Below, piece by piece: positions 36,118 to 46,238 of a stretch of DNA of 64,000 nt (positions are counted from its first letter, which is position 1; the number at the start of each line of letters is the position of its first letter). Made by a program: the position numbers and the translations under genes. The stretch covers positions 37,332 to 101,331 of the forward strand of contig JAKAEZ010000006.1 in assembly GCA_021819825.1 (NCBI GenBank). Direction: 5' to 3'. Under the pieces are notes generated by a model. It saw only the letters and a program-made list of their open reading frames with translations. It was not told the DNA's origin and did not search any database. The stretch comes from Planctomycetota bacterium (GTDB lineage: Bacteria > Planctomycetota > Phycisphaerae > WQYP01).

Positions 36118-37536
36118 GTGATCAGCCCCTCATCCGATAAAACTTCTCAGCCACCGGCAGCCGCCGATTCTGACGGCCGGATTCCCGCGCTGCCACGACT
36201 GAATCCTCGGGTCAGGCAGTTGCGGATTAGCGCGATAATCGCGGTGGTGGCGTTATTTTATATATTGATACCGGTACTAAACAGTGTGGGCGCGGTTTCA
36301 GATTTAAGCGTCAATATTCTTGGCCGGTACCTGTGCTTCGCGATCGTTGCTTTGGGCATTGATTTAATCTGGGGATACGCGGGGTTACTGTCTCTGTGCC
36401 AGGCTTTTTTCTTCTGCCTCGGCGGTTATGCCATCGGCATGTTCTTGAGCCTGCCGGAAGGGGGCGGGCAGGTTCAGAAAGCCTACAACAACATTCCGCA
36501 ATTTTTCTTCTTTAATAATCAATCAACGCTGCCGACATTCTGGAAGCCTTTTGCATCGCTTCCATTTGCTCTTGCCATGGGTATTTTGATTCCTGCGGTC
36601 GTTGCCGGTATTTTCGGATTCTTCATTTTCCGCAGCCGCGTGCGCGGCGTTTATTTTGCCATTATCACACAGGCGTTGGCCTGGGCGGCGTATCTGCTGT
36701 TTTGCCGAAATGAGTTGTTACTGGGGGGGACCGACGGTTTGAATAATTTTTATCCGCCGCTGCAGCACGATCATCATTGGATACTGGGTCTGTATTTCCT
36801 CACGGCCGCGATTCTGGGATTGCTGTACCTGGCGCTTTTCAAGCTTACCAAAAGCCGTTTCGGCAGAATATTGGTGGCTATCCGCGATCGGGAAGTGCGT
36901 CTGCACTTTGCCGGCTATAAACCCTACGCGTTTAAGGTCTTCGCGTTTGTCATCGCAGCGGTGATCGCGGCTATAGGAGGGATGCTATATGTGCCGCAAA
37001 ATGGGATTATTACACCCGGCACGATGGCCGTGGAATCGTCTATACTTATGGTTGTGCTGGTGGCGGTCGGCGGGCGCGGGCGATTATGGGGCGCAATTAT
37101 TGGCGCACTGGTCGTGCGCTACGCCTACAGCATTCTTAGCTCGGATATGCCGGCGATGTGGTCGTTTTTTGAGGGCGGCCTGTTTATTGCCGTGACGCTG
37201 CTATTTTCCAACGGGCTGGTGGGGCTATGGGATGAACTCGAAGAGAAAATGCGGATGCGCCATGGAGGCCTACAACTGGCCCTCTCGGTAATCCCGCTGG
37301 CAAGCGTCCTGGGATTTGTCCTGTGTGAGGCGCTTGGCATCATGCCGAAGGCGCTGCAACAGACAATTGCCACACCATGGAGTGTCATGCCCGATATTCC
37401 AATCAAATTTATTCTACTGGCGGGAATTCTCATTTCGGTCGCCCTCGCACGGTGGCTGGTAAGGTTCATCGGGCGTCCGCGTGGCAGCGTCGTTGTGCCG
37501 GTATCGCACACGGCGGTGGAGGAGGTGCACGCATGA
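36118..37536 (+). CDS. urtC: Urea ABC transporter permease UrtC
   Basis: Second permease, LivM type, 472 residues, starting at GTG 36118. It shows LCFAIVALGIDLIWGYAGLLSLCQAFFF and the cytoplasmic coupling region AIRDREVRLHFAGY, ending with QNGIITPGTMAVESSILMVV, all standard for this family. It overlaps urtD by 4 bases. Confidence 0.9.
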   Translation: MISPSSDKTSQPPAAADSDGRIPALPRLNPRVRQLRISAIIAVVALFYILIPVLNSVGAVSDLSVNILGRYLCFAIVALGIDLIWGYAGLLSLCQAFFFCLGGYAIGMFLSLPEGGGQVQKAYNNIPQFFFFNNQSTLPTFWKPFASLPFALAMGILIPAVVAGIFGFFIFRSRVRGVYFAIITQALAWAAYLLFCRNELLLGGTDGLNNFYPPLQHDHHWILGLYFLTAAILGLLYLALFKLTKSRFGRILVAIRDREVRLHFAGYKPYAFKVFAFVIAAVIAAIGGMLYVPQNGIITPGTMAVESSILMVVLVAVGGRGRLWGAIIGALVVRYAYSILSSDMPAMWSFFEGGLFIAVTLLFSNGLVGLWDELEEKMRMRHGGLQLALSVIPLASVLGFVLCEALGIMPKALQQTIATPWSVMPDIPIKFILLAGILISVALARWLVRFIGRPRGSVVVPVSHTAVEEVHA

Positions 37537-38315
37537 TACATGCCCCGACAGACTCCTCGGCTTCTGCTGCGGGAACGTCGACCGCCTACACGGTGTTCTT
37601 AGAGGATGTGACGGTCGATTTTGACGGCTTCCGGGCGTTGGACATTTATCGCTTCGGCGTGTTTCGCAATGAATTGCGCGTAGTGATTGGTCCCAATGGG
37701 GCTGGGAAGACCACGTTGTGCGACGTTATCAGTGGTAAAACGCATCCCAGCGGAGGCCGAGTGTTTTTTAAAGGAATGGATATTACCCATCGTCGCGACA
37801 CCGACATAGCAGCGCTGGGTGTGGGGCGAAAATTTCAGACGCCGACAATTTTTCCCAGTCTGACGGTCTATGAAAATATGGACTTGGCGTTACCGGGCAG
37901 GAGGAGGGTTTTTCAGAATATATTCAGACACGAATCCCCTGAAGCTAAGGAAAAAATATTCAATATTTTACGCCGTGTGCGGCTGCTGGATTTGGCGCAT
38001 TGTCCGGCTGGTACTTTGAGTCACGGGCAGCGCCAGTGGCTGGAAATAAGTATGCTCATGGCTGCGGAACCAGAACTCCTGCTGGTAGATGAGCCCGCGG
38101 CCGGTCTTACCGACGCCCAGACAGACGTGACCGCAGAGTTGCTGCTGGAACTAAAGGGGCGTCACACCATTATTGTCATCGAACACGATATGGAGTTTGT
38201 GCGCCGCCTTAATTCCCGTGTGACCGTTCTGAATGAAGGAAAGGTGCTCTCGGACGGCTCCATGGAACAGGTTCAGCGGGATCCAAAAGTTATTGAAGCG
38301 TATCTGGGGCGATAA
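37533..38315 (+). CDS. urtD: Urea ABC transporter ATPase UrtD
   Basis: LivG-type ATPase of 260 residues from ATG 37533 (ATGA overlap with urtC). Walker A IGPNGAGKTTL, then GVGRKFQTPTIFPSLTVYEN (UrtD-type Q-loop), signature LSHGQRQWLEI and Walker B LLLVDEPAAGLTD. The track ORF start at 37377 is inside urtC. Confidence 0.92.
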   Translation: MIHAPTDSSASAAGTSTAYTVFLEDVTVDFDGFRALDIYRFGVFRNELRVVIGPNGAGKTTLCDVISGKTHPSGGRVFFKGMDITHRRDTDIAALGVGRKFQTPTIFPSLTVYENMDLALPGRRRVFQNIFRHESPEAKEKIFNILRRVRLLDLAHCPAGTLSHGQRQWLEISMLMAAEPELLLVDEPAAGLTDAQTDVTAELLLELKGRHTIIVIEHDMEFVRRLNSRVTVLNEGKVLSDGSMEQVQRDPKVIEAYLGR

Positions 38316-38341
38316 TTTAAAGGCATGGCGAGGACCTGACG

Positions 38342-39049
38342 TTGAGTGAAATATTGCTGTCAATCCGGAATCTGGCGTTTTCATACGGTGCCGTGCAGGC
38401 CCTGCGCGGCGTGGATATGGACGTTTCCCGGGGAAGTATCACCTGCCTGATGGGACGTAACGGCGTGGGAAAAACCACCCTGGTGGGAGCAATCATGGGG
38501 TTGTTGAAATCCGACTCCGGGGTAATAACGTTTGACGGGCAGAACGTCACTAAGTGGCCGGCGTTTAAGCGGGCCAGACATGGCATTGGGCTTGTTCCCC
38601 AAGGGCGGCGGATATTTCCCAAGCTTACGGTAAACGAAAATCTGATCGTCGGAATGCAGGCGGCAGGCGGCCGGACAAAAACAATTCCGGATTCGGTGGT
38701 GGAAATGTTTCCGATTATCAAAACCATGTCCGGACGATTGGGCGGCGACCTTTCCGGCGGTCAACAGCAGCAACTGGCGATTGCCCGCGCCCTGGTGGGC
38801 AGGCCGAAGATCCTCCTCTTGGACGAACCCACCGAGGGTATCCAGCCCAATATTATTAAGCAGATCGGTCAGGTGCTGCGAAATTTGGTGAAAGAACACA
38901 ACATGACGGTTCTGCTCGTGGAGCAATATGTCGATTTTGTCCGTGAATACGGGGATCACTTCTACATCATGAATCGGGGGAGAATTGTCGCCAACGGAAA
39001 TACGGAGCAGTTGCATGCCGGTGTGATCCAGGAGCATTTAAGTGTTTGA
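38342..39049 (+). CDS. urtE: Urea ABC transporter ATPase UrtE
   Basis: LivF-type ATPase of 235 residues, starting at TTG 38342. Walker A MGRNGVGKTTL, GLVPQGRRIFPKLTVNEN, signature LSGGQQQQLAIARAL and Walker B ILLLDEPTEGIQPNI. It completes the five-gene urea importer. Confidence 0.92.
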   Translation: MSEILLSIRNLAFSYGAVQALRGVDMDVSRGSITCLMGRNGVGKTTLVGAIMGLLKSDSGVITFDGQNVTKWPAFKRARHGIGLVPQGRRIFPKLTVNENLIVGMQAAGGRTKTIPDSVVEMFPIIKTMSGRLGGDLSGGQQQQLAIARALVGRPKILLLDEPTEGIQPNIIKQIGQVLRNLVKEHNMTVLLVEQYVDFVREYGDHFYIMNRGRIVANGNTEQLHAGVIQEHLSV

Positions 39050-39154
39050 TCCACCCGAGAAAATGCGGATACTCATTGAAGCTTCCGTCGGCTCGATCGG
39101 GATTGGGCCGTACACAACCGGCCGGGGCGCCATCGGATTTTCCGGAGCGTTCCT

Positions 39155-40057
39155 ATGAAATCCCCGACGATATGCCGAGATCGATTCTCCGAAGTTTCAA
39201 ATGACCGTTGCGCCCCAGGCGATACACCGGTTCGACCGCAGCGTGCCGCCGTTTTCGGCCATGCCGAATTCGCACTGCAGGGAGATAGCACACGCGTGGT
39301 ATCCCTTGGCAGTCGCGCGCCCTTACAACTGCTTGCACCGCGCGCCGGCAGTGACGTGGGGTGGCTGGTAATGGGAAGTCTTGGGGGCGGCCTGCTAGGC
39401 GGTGACCACATCAAGGTGGATTTGCATGTACAGCAAGGCGCAGGGGCGTATGTCACGACCCAGGCTTCTACCAAGATTTTTAAATCCGGAGGTTGCGGGG
39501 CTGTCCGCCAAAGTCTTGATGCGCTGATAGCCCCGGATGCCTCCATGCTATTGGCTCCTGATCCTGTGGTCTGCTTTGCCCAATCAGATTATCAGCAGGA
39601 ACAGAAATTCTATCTGCACGCCGGCAGTTCATTGCTGGCAGTTGATTGGTTTACCAGTGGGCGGTGGCAATGCGGCGAACGCTGGAACTTTGCGCGCTAT
39701 ATAAGTCGTCAGAGTGTCTATGTTAACGGGGATCCTATTTTGCTTGACGCCTTGGAGTTGGATAATACGGTGTCCCATATTTCCCGAACGGTCGGATTCA
39801 ATGTGGTGAACGCTTTGGCGACGGTGATATGCCTCGGGCCGAGATTTGCGGGTGCCGCCCTTGCCCTGCTGCAGCGGCTGCATAATACGCCGATACAAAC
39901 AAAAGACTCCGTGATGTTTGGCATCAGTGAACTCGCTGATGGATTTCTTCTGCGGGTGGGGGGCGATTCAGCGGAAAACGTCGGCCGCTTTCTCCAGAAA
40001 GAGTTGGTCTCGGCTGCCGCCGCAATGGGCGTAGAACTCTGGCAGCGTAAATGGTAA
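39155..40057 (+). CDS. ureD: Urease accessory protein UreD
   Basis: The scaffold that docks UreF-UreG onto urease apoprotein. It has 300 residues. The family core is clear: GSLGGGLLGGDHIKVDLHVQ, then TTQASTKIFKSGG and MLLAPDPVVCFAQSDYQQ. The final part (AENVGRFLQKEL) also fits. It begins the structural urease cluster, 106 bp after urtE and 12 bp before the fused ureAB gene. Confidence 0.9.
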   Translation: MKSPTICRDRFSEVSNDRCAPGDTPVRPQRAAVFGHAEFALQGDSTRVVSLGSRAPLQLLAPRAGSDVGWLVMGSLGGGLLGGDHIKVDLHVQQGAGAYVTTQASTKIFKSGGCGAVRQSLDALIAPDASMLLAPDPVVCFAQSDYQQEQKFYLHAGSSLLAVDWFTSGRWQCGERWNFARYISRQSVYVNGDPILLDALELDNTVSHISRTVGFNVVNALATVICLGPRFAGAALALLQRLHNTPIQTKDSVMFGISELADGFLLRVGGDSAENVGRFLQKELVSAAAAMGVELWQRKW

Positions 40058-40069
40058 AGGATTTGGAAC

Positions 40070-40828
40070 ATGCACCTGACACCGCGTGAACTGGACAAAT
40101 TGGTCTTGCATCAGGCCGGGTACCTGGCACAGAAACGCCTGGCGCGCGGGCTGCGGCTGAATTTGCCGGAGTCCATTGCTCTCATCGCCGCCCAGTTGCT
40201 GGAATTGATCCGCGACGGTCAAAGCGTTGCCCAACTCATGGAAATAGGACGCAGCATGCTGGGCCGTCGCCAAGTTATGGAGGGTGTTGCTGAAATGATT
40301 GCCGAGGTGCAGGTTGAAGGAACTTTTCCGGATGGGACCAAGCTGGTTACTGTGCACCACCCGGTGGTCCGGGAAAATGGGGATCTTGCCCTGGCGCTTT
40401 ACGGCAGTTTCTTGCCGGTGCCTGACGCTGCCTTATTTCAAACGCATCACACGCCTTGCATGCCGGGGCAGATCTGTCCGAGCGATGGAGACATAACGCT
40501 TAATGCCCAGCGCCCAACGGCGACGGTCATGGTAGTTAATACAGGTGATCGCCCCATTCAGGTGGGCAGCCACTATCACTTCATTGAAGTTAATAAAGCA
40601 TTGAAGTTTTCACGCGGTGCGGCCTACGGCATGCGACTGGATATACCCGCGGGCACAGCCGTGCGGTTTGAGCCTGGCGAGGGAAAAACGGTACAGCTAG
40701 TTGCCATTGCAGGCGGTAAGGTTATTAGCGGCGGCAATAATTTGGCATCGGGTCCAGTGTCGGATCAGGGCCGCTTAGAGGCCTTGCGCCGCGTGGCACA
40801 GGAAGGATTTCAATGTACGGAGCATTAA
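40070..40828 (+). CDS. ureAB: Fused urease gamma-beta subunit (UreA-UreB)
   Basis: A 252-residue fusion of the two small urease subunits, as in Helicobacter UreA but at a bacterial-operon locus with a separate alpha gene. Residues 1-100 are gamma ([20 protein letters not shown] ... [14 protein letters not shown]). Residues about 135-240 are beta ([20 protein letters not shown], then [15 protein letters not shown] and [13 protein letters not shown]). Most bacteria encode these separately. One base separates its stop from the ureC ATG. Confidence 0.92.
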   Translation: MHLTPRELDKLVLHQAGYLAQKRLARGLRLNLPESIALIAAQLLELIRDGQSVAQLMEIGRSMLGRRQVMEGVAEMIAEVQVEGTFPDGTKLVTVHHPVVRENGDLALALYGSFLPVPDAALFQTHHTPCMPGQICPSDGDITLNAQRPTATVMVVNTGDRPIQVGSHYHFIEVNKALKFSRGAAYGMRLDIPAGTAVRFEPGEGKTVQLVAIAGGKVISGGNNLASGPVSDQGRLEALRRVAQEGFQCTEH

Positions 40829-40829
40829 C

Positions 40830-42545
40830 ATGAGCAACCAGATTTCACGCACGGCCTATGCGGGTATGTATGGTCCTACCACCGGCGATACCGTGCGCCT
40901 GGCCGATACCGAATTGATTCTTCGCGTTGAACGGGATCTCACACATTACGGGGATGAATGCAAATTCGGCGGAGGGAAAGTATTGCGCGAGGGAATGGGT
41001 CAGGCCGCAGGCGTTGATCCGGCCGCGGCATTGGATCTGCTGATCACCAACGCGCTGATTGTGGATTATACCGGTATCTATAAGGCGGATGTGGGAATAA
41101 AAAGCGGCCGCATCTCCGCAATTGGTAAGGCTGGCAATCCCAATGTTATGGCAGGTGTAACGCCGGGAATGATTTTCGGCGTTACAACCGAAGTCATCGC
41201 CGGCGAAGGACTGATACTTACCGCCGGTGGCATAGACGCCCACATCCATTTCATTTGCCCGCAGTTGGCACATGAGGCGATTGCCTCTGGCCTGACCACC
41301 ATGATCGGCGGCGGCACAGGCCCCGCCACGGGGACATGCGCAACGACCTGCACGCCCGGAGCCTTTCATATCGAAGCAATGCTGGGCGCAACGGATGATC
41401 TGCCGTTAAACTTCGGCTTCACCGGAAAGGGGAATGCGGCGTCACCGGAGGGTCTGGGAGCGCAAATTGAAGCCGGCGCGATTGGCCTGAAACTTCATGA
41501 AGATTGGGGTACCACTCCCGCCGCCATTGATTGCTGCCTGACCGTAGCCGAAGATTATGACGTTCAGGTGACTATTCACACCGATACGCTTAACGAATCG
41601 GGCTTTGTTGAAAGTTCCATCTCCGCGTTTCGAGGGCGTACGATACACACCTATCATTCCGAGGGTGCTGGCGGCGGCCATGCGCCGGATATTCTCCGGG
41701 TTTGCGGACAAAGTAACGTCTTGCCGAGTTCCACCAACCCCACGCGCCCGTTTACCGTCAACACCCTTGACGAACATCTTGATATGTTGATGGTATGCCA
41801 TCACCTCGATTCTGATCTTCCGGAGGATGTCGCTTTTGCGGAAAGCCGTATCCGCGGCGAAACGATCGCCGCTGAAGATATCCTCCATGATCTTGGAGCC
41901 ATCAGCATCATCAGTTCCGACTCTCAGGCCATGGGTCGGGTGGGGGAAGTCATTACCCGCACATGGCAAACAGCGGATAAAATGCGTCGACAACGCGGTT
42001 CGCTTCCGGAGGATGTCCCAGGTGACGATAATTTCCGCATCCGTCGCTATGTGGCCAAGTACACGATTAACCCGGCAATAGCCCATGGTGTGGGGCATCT
42101 GATTGGCTCAATTGAAATCGGCAAGCTTGCCGATCTTGTGCTCTGGAGGCCCGCGCTTTTTGGGGTCAAACCGGAGTTGGTAATTAAGGGCGGCTTTGTG
42201 GCCTGGGCCCAGATGGGAGACCCCAATGCCTCCATTCCTACTCCCCAGCCGGTAATTATGCGGCCCATGTTCGGGGCCTTCGGCAACGCACCGGCCAAAA
42301 CCAGTCTGGCGTTTGTAAGTGCGGCCGCCGCCGCCAGCGGCGTAACTGAACATTATGGCCTGAAAAAAAACATTGCAGCCGTAAAGGCGTGCCGCGATCT
42401 CACCAAGCGGGATATGAAACTTAACGATGTGCTGCCGGTTATTGAAGTCGATCCGGAAACCTATCGCGTGTCCGCCGATGGGGTCCACCTGACCTGCCGG
42501 CCCGCGGAAATATTGGGTCTGGCTCAACGCTATTTTTTGTTTTAA
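40830..42545 (+). CDS. ureC: Urease alpha subunit UreC
   Basis: Catalytic subunit that hydrolyses urea to ammonia and carbamate with two nickel ions. At 571 residues it has normal length. Nickel-binding HIHF lies near residue 137, the carbamylated-lysine segment GLKLHEDWG near 217, and the mobile flap with active-site Cys-His (MVCHHLDSD) near 322. The C-terminus AQRYFLF is standard. Nothing is missing from the active site, so the enzyme should be functional once loaded by UreDFG. Confidence 0.95.
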   Translation: MSNQISRTAYAGMYGPTTGDTVRLADTELILRVERDLTHYGDECKFGGGKVLREGMGQAAGVDPAAALDLLITNALIVDYTGIYKADVGIKSGRISAIGKAGNPNVMAGVTPGMIFGVTTEVIAGEGLILTAGGIDAHIHFICPQLAHEAIASGLTTMIGGGTGPATGTCATTCTPGAFHIEAMLGATDDLPLNFGFTGKGNAASPEGLGAQIEAGAIGLKLHEDWGTTPAAIDCCLTVAEDYDVQVTIHTDTLNESGFVESSISAFRGRTIHTYHSEGAGGGHAPDILRVCGQSNVLPSSTNPTRPFTVNTLDEHLDMLMVCHHLDSDLPEDVAFAESRIRGETIAAEDILHDLGAISIISSDSQAMGRVGEVITRTWQTADKMRRQRGSLPEDVPGDDNFRIRRYVAKYTINPAIAHGVGHLIGSIEIGKLADLVLWRPALFGVKPELVIKGGFVAWAQMGDPNASIPTPQPVIMRPMFGAFGNAPAKTSLAFVSAAAAASGVTEHYGLKKNIAAVKACRDLTKRDMKLNDVLPVIEVDPETYRVSADGVHLTCRPAEILGLAQRYFLF

Positions 42546-42608
42546 TTTTTTGGGATTCAGTGCCTGTACCGAGATGTCAGAGCATCAGGCGTCGCGGTGC
42601 GCAGCTCC

Positions 42609-42718
42609 GTTATTGCATTTCCGCCGACTGCCGCCGGCGCAAAATGTGCGGGCCAAGCAACAGCATCGCGGTCAAAAGTGCGACAGTGAGGATCAGGCCG
42701 TTGCCTGGCTTGGGCGCA
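42609..42718. repeat. 110-bp repeat, copy at the GH44 3' end
   Basis: Partner of the copy at 30577-30686, same orientation, one mismatch. It covers the last 33 or so codons and the stop of the GH44 gene. Confidence 0.92.
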
Positions 42719-44331
42719 TCGACCAGATTCAAGGTGCTCACGCTGTACGCGGGCATGGTATAGGTGAAAAAAGCGGGATTGGTAATCGTTACATCGCCGG
42801 CAAACATGGGGCTGGCGGCGCTGCTGGTCAACTGATACACCTGTGCCTGGTCAAAGGTTTTGGTGTGATCCAAGTTAATGGTTACCGTGATGGCATTGGC
42901 GGTTTTATTAATGGCAATCACCACCATGTGCGACGGATCATTGGAATCCAGACTGGCATAAACTGAAGTATCCGCCACATCACTGGTACTGGCGGATATG
43001 GACGTATCGCCAAATGTCGCTCCCTTGCCATTATAGTTGCGGTACATGGCAAACGCGGCCTGCGTATACGGTTCGCTGGACGCCAAGGCCCATTGGTTGG
43101 CGGAATACACGCCGTACTTTCCGAATATCCCCAGCACATCCGCTTCCGCGATTGCACCGGAAATATCCGAACCTCCGCCGTAGTTATATTCGCTGAAGGA
43201 AAGCTTCGTTCCGGAATAATTGGCGTTAATTTCGCTTTGAAGTGTCGGCAGCAGATCAATAGCTTTGCCGCCGAGGCTTTGGGTAATCCAGCTTGTTTCA
43301 ACATACGTCGGGTCCCAAAGCGAGCGCGGTGCCTGCAATCGGGCTGCTACCACTGCGGGATCGGATGAGCTTTCGGTGGTAATTCGCGTGCCATCGCCCG
43401 TGGCTTCCGGGTACCAATGCAGATCCAGCACATCCAGCAGGCGAAGCTTGGCGGCGATGCCCGCCAAGTGCATTTGCGCCAGATAGCACGAGAGAAAATT
43501 GCCGTAGGGTTTTCCGGTATAGGGATCAATGGCGGCATTATCAGCGGTGGAATCAGTTGCATTTTGTAACGTCTGATATCCCTCCCAGCCGTAGCTCACC
43601 GGACCATACACCAAGCTGGTGGGCGCAATGCTTTTAATCATGGTGGAATATTGAATCGTTTTTTGCAGCAACTCCGCATACGTCACGGGCGTGGGATGTA
43701 CTTCCGGATGGGTGCTGGACCACAAATCCGGTTCGTTGTCGAGGTCAAAATTAATCGGCGTGCTGCTGCCGGCGGTAAAGTCCTGTGGATAATTGGTTTT
43801 AACCCAGTTCACAAATTGGCTTTGGTATACCGGGTTGGTGGACATGCCGGTAACCGATGCCGGCGCGTTGGCATATTCGGGGACAAAATAAGGTGAAGTG
43901 GCTGGATTGGCGGTAGGGCTGGCGTCGCCGGATTTGGCGGCAGAGACATAGCCTGCCATCGGGACGGTCAGGAGTAATCCCGCGCCATTGGCGGCAGCAT
44001 TGTTAATCCCGGGAATCATGGCACCGCCGGGCGTTGATCCGCCGCCCAAAAATGTATCGTTGGAATATTTATAATCACTTCCCGCATTGGAGTAATTGTT
44101 GGTCCAGTTGTAGGCGGTCCAGCGATTTCCGCCGAGGCGGTCATACGTCAGGTTGGAGCCGGAGGTAATGGGTTGATTAATGCCATAAATGTATCGGGAG
44201 ATGGCGTGGACATTTTGCGAGGCGTCAATAGTAAAAGTAACCGCGTTCTGGACCTGAGCGGGGTGCACTGAAATGGTTGCCGCCAAAAGCGCGCAAATGC
44301 TCAAAGCCTGCCGGTTCATCCGAATTGTCAT
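42610..44331 (-). CDS. Secreted glycoside hydrolase family 44 (endoglucanase/xyloglucanase) with C-terminal anchor
   Basis: Cleaves beta-1,4-glucan or xyloglucan outside the cytoplasm. It has 573 residues from ATG 44331, which has GGAGAGGAA upstream and opens a signal peptide. LGGNRWTAYNWTNN near residue 70 is a GH44 hallmark. The catalytic acid is in LDNEPDLW near 199 and the nucleophile in SFSEYNYGG near 380, both intact. The C-terminus is tripartite: PGNG, a hydrophobic stretch LILTVALLTAMLLLG, then RRR, resembling a sorting or membrane-anchor signal but without the PEP motif. It is convergent with ureC. Confidence 0.88.
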   Translation of the reverse strand: MTIRMNRQALSICALLAATISVHPAQVQNAVTFTIDASQNVHAISRYIYGINQPITSGSNLTYDRLGGNRWTAYNWTNNYSNAGSDYKYSNDTFLGGGSTPGGAMIPGINNAAANGAGLLLTVPMAGYVSAAKSGDASPTANPATSPYFVPEYANAPASVTGMSTNPVYQSQFVNWVKTNYPQDFTAGSSTPINFDLDNEPDLWSSTHPEVHPTPVTYAELLQKTIQYSTMIKSIAPTSLVYGPVSYGWEGYQTLQNATDSTADNAAIDPYTGKPYGNFLSCYLAQMHLAGIAAKLRLLDVLDLHWYPEATGDGTRITTESSSDPAVVAARLQAPRSLWDPTYVETSWITQSLGGKAIDLLPTLQSEINANYSGTKLSFSEYNYGGGSDISGAIAEADVLGIFGKYGVYSANQWALASSEPYTQAAFAMYRNYNGKGATFGDTSISASTSDVADTSVYASLDSNDPSHMVVIAINKTANAITVTINLDHTKTFDQAQVYQLTSSAASPMFAGDVTITNPAFFTYTMPAYSVSTLNLVDAPKPGNGLILTVALLTAMLLLGPHILRRRQSAEMQ

Positions 44332-44458
44332 GGAAAATTCCTCTCCACCGCCGATATTCATGGGGCTTATGTGTGTGACCGTGGCGTGATCATACATTGG
44401 CCCAATCAGCGGCGAGATAAGCAGTCAACCCGTGAGGGAACGCTTATCTGGTAAATGG

Positions 44459-44487
44459 AGTGTAACATGTTGATGTGGGCGCATCAA
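44459..44487 (-). promoter_or_regulatory. Sigma-70-type promoter of the GH44 gene
   Basis: Read on the minus strand: TTGATG, 17 bases, TACACT. The spacing is ideal and the start lies about 120 bases upstream of the GH44 ATG. Confidence 0.55.
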
Positions 44488-44683
44488 TAAAATATCTTCC
44501 ATTTTTTTGCAACCAAAATCAGCCTGTGGCTGAGATTGCGGGGGCCTTCCAAGAATCAAAAGACTGCCAATTTGGCCCAATTTCCGCGCTAACACGGGAT
44601 TTTTTCACTCCCACGAGGCAGCGCCCCCGGTGAGGAGCCATGGAGCCTGCTCCGGGCCGTCCGAGATTTTACCTATTTTTCGC

Positions 44684-44712
44684 TTGACCCAATCGCCTTT
44701 AGCGGTGATAGT
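44684..44712 (+). promoter_or_regulatory. Possible sigma-70 promoter of the BRCT-protein/trpA pair
   Basis: TTGACC, 17 bases, GATAGT, about 105 bases before the ATG at 44825. The -35 is good and the -10 weak. Confidence 0.4.
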
Positions 44713-44824
44713 TTTAGTACAGCGCCGAAGCTGTCGTGGCCCGGGGTTCGATTATTGGATGGTCGATGGCGTCACGAGGCTGCGGCATGCCGGTCAGGAT
44801 GTTTGGCTACGGAGGCTTTCACCT

Positions 44825-46237
44825 ATGGCAACAGTTCGCACACAGCGCAGCGCGCCACCTTACGCACTTATTGTTTTCATCGGTCTGTTTCTTGTGGTGA
44901 CCGTGGTCGCCATTCTGCTTTACCTTAAATTAGGTAAGGCGGAACAAACGGCTTCCGCCGATCAACAGAATCTGGCACTGATCGCGTCAACCGAAGATCA
45001 GAATCTTCCGATCGTTGCGGATCTTAAAGCTAACGCCTCCGCCGGCAATACGGTGGTGCGGCAGTTGGTTTCGCAAATAAATCAGTTGGAAGTTGAGATC
45101 AGCGGCAACAGTGGGACACAGGTGTCGCAGCTCATTGGGCCGTCCGGTCCGGTGAATCGGGTGTTGACCAAGGCTGGTATGACTGGAAAATCCCTTGTCC
45201 TGGCTTTGTCACAAGTGGATTCGGCCCTGGTCAATGCGCGAAATGAAATTAAGCAGTATCGCCTGCACCTGGCCAATTATCAGCGTCGGTTTGCTTCCAC
45301 ACGATCATCTTTTAAGGATGATATTCATGCGATTAATGATAAGCTGACATCCGCGCAGAATCGGATCGATGCTTTAACGGCCAAGTTAAATGCCGCCAAC
45401 ACACAAGTTTCCACCGAGGCCGGCACGTTGCAACAGCAAATTACCGGTGAACAAACCAAGTACATTTCGGAACTGCGCGGGCAGGTTATTCAGATTCAGC
45501 AGCTCAAACAGGAACTCCAGGCGCGAATCGCCGTGGTACAGGATTTGCGAAATCAAATCGCAGCCTATCGTGCTCCGAACACTGGTGCCAACGCCATTTT
45601 GAGTCAGGCCGACGGCAAAGTTATTCGCGTGTCGCCGATGACCCAGCATGTTTATATCAACTTGGGTACCTCTGAACATATTACCGTCGGCCTATCGTTT
45701 GCGGTGTATAATCCGAATCTGGGCGTCAACACGGGCCAGAACGGTGGCGGGGTGGGTTCCATATCCGTTATCCGCGCGGGGAAATTCGCGTCGGTCTGCC
45801 GCATTACCCACCTGCAACCCAATGCGCAGATTTTTGCCGGCGATCTGATTGCCAACCCGGTATTCCATAAAGACCAGAACCGGAAGTTCCACTTTGTTAT
45901 CTACGGCGATTTTGATGTCAACGGTAACGGCGTACCCACGGCCGCCGGTCGTCGGGAAATTGTGCGGCTCGTTGAATCCTGGGGCGGCGTGGTGCAGAAG
46001 CACCTTTCCACACAGACCGATTTTCTGGTGCTGGGATCACGGCCCGCCAATTCGGAGCTGAATTTCAGCGGTGTGGAAACGGCGCAGACGGCGGCCCTCA
46101 AGGCCGCCCGCGCAACGCAACAGCAACGCTATGAGCATCTGGAACAAAAGGCACAGAATCTTTCCGTGCCGATTCTCAATGCCAATCGCTTCCTTGCGAT
46201 GATCGGTTATTACGCCCATCCACTGGTGCGGCAGTAA
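44825..46237 (+). CDS. Membrane-anchored coiled-coil protein with a BRCT-like C-terminal domain
   Basis: A 470-residue protein starting at ATG 44825 (GGAGG nine bases upstream), not at the track start 44630. One transmembrane helix (YALIVFIGLFLVVTVVAILL) lies near residues 13-35. A long coiled coil follows to about 270 (NDKLTSAQNRIDALTAKLNA, LRGQVIQIQQLKQELQ). A beta-rich segment (GKVIRVSPMTQHVYINLGTS) comes next, then near residues 355-412 a BRCT-like fold: FVIYGDFD ... IVRLVESWGGVVQ ... TDFLVLGSRP. BRCT domains usually bind phosphopeptides or DNA ends in the cytoplasm, so one on a membrane stalk is odd. One base separates its stop from trpA. Confidence 0.65.
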   Translation: MATVRTQRSAPPYALIVFIGLFLVVTVVAILLYLKLGKAEQTASADQQNLALIASTEDQNLPIVADLKANASAGNTVVRQLVSQINQLEVEISGNSGTQVSQLIGPSGPVNRVLTKAGMTGKSLVLALSQVDSALVNARNEIKQYRLHLANYQRRFASTRSSFKDDIHAINDKLTSAQNRIDALTAKLNAANTQVSTEAGTLQQQITGEQTKYISELRGQVIQIQQLKQELQARIAVVQDLRNQIAAYRAPNTGANAILSQADGKVIRVSPMTQHVYINLGTSEHITVGLSFAVYNPNLGVNTGQNGGGVGSISVIRAGKFASVCRITHLQPNAQIFAGDLIANPVFHKDQNRKFHFVIYGDFDVNGNGVPTAAGRREIVRLVESWGGVVQKHLSTQTDFLVLGSRPANSELNFSGVETAQTAALKAARATQQQRYEHLEQKAQNLSVPILNANRFLAMIGYYAHPLVRQ

Positions 46238-46238
46238 T

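Noticed and set aside
41442-42098. 218-codon minus-strand ORF inside ureC
   Set aside because: Antisense shadow of a gene with complete active-site motifs.
42610-42730. PEP-CTERM sorting signal on the GH44 protein
   Set aside because: The hydrophobic stretch and RRR fit, but there is no PEP motif; I call it only an anchor-like C-terminus.
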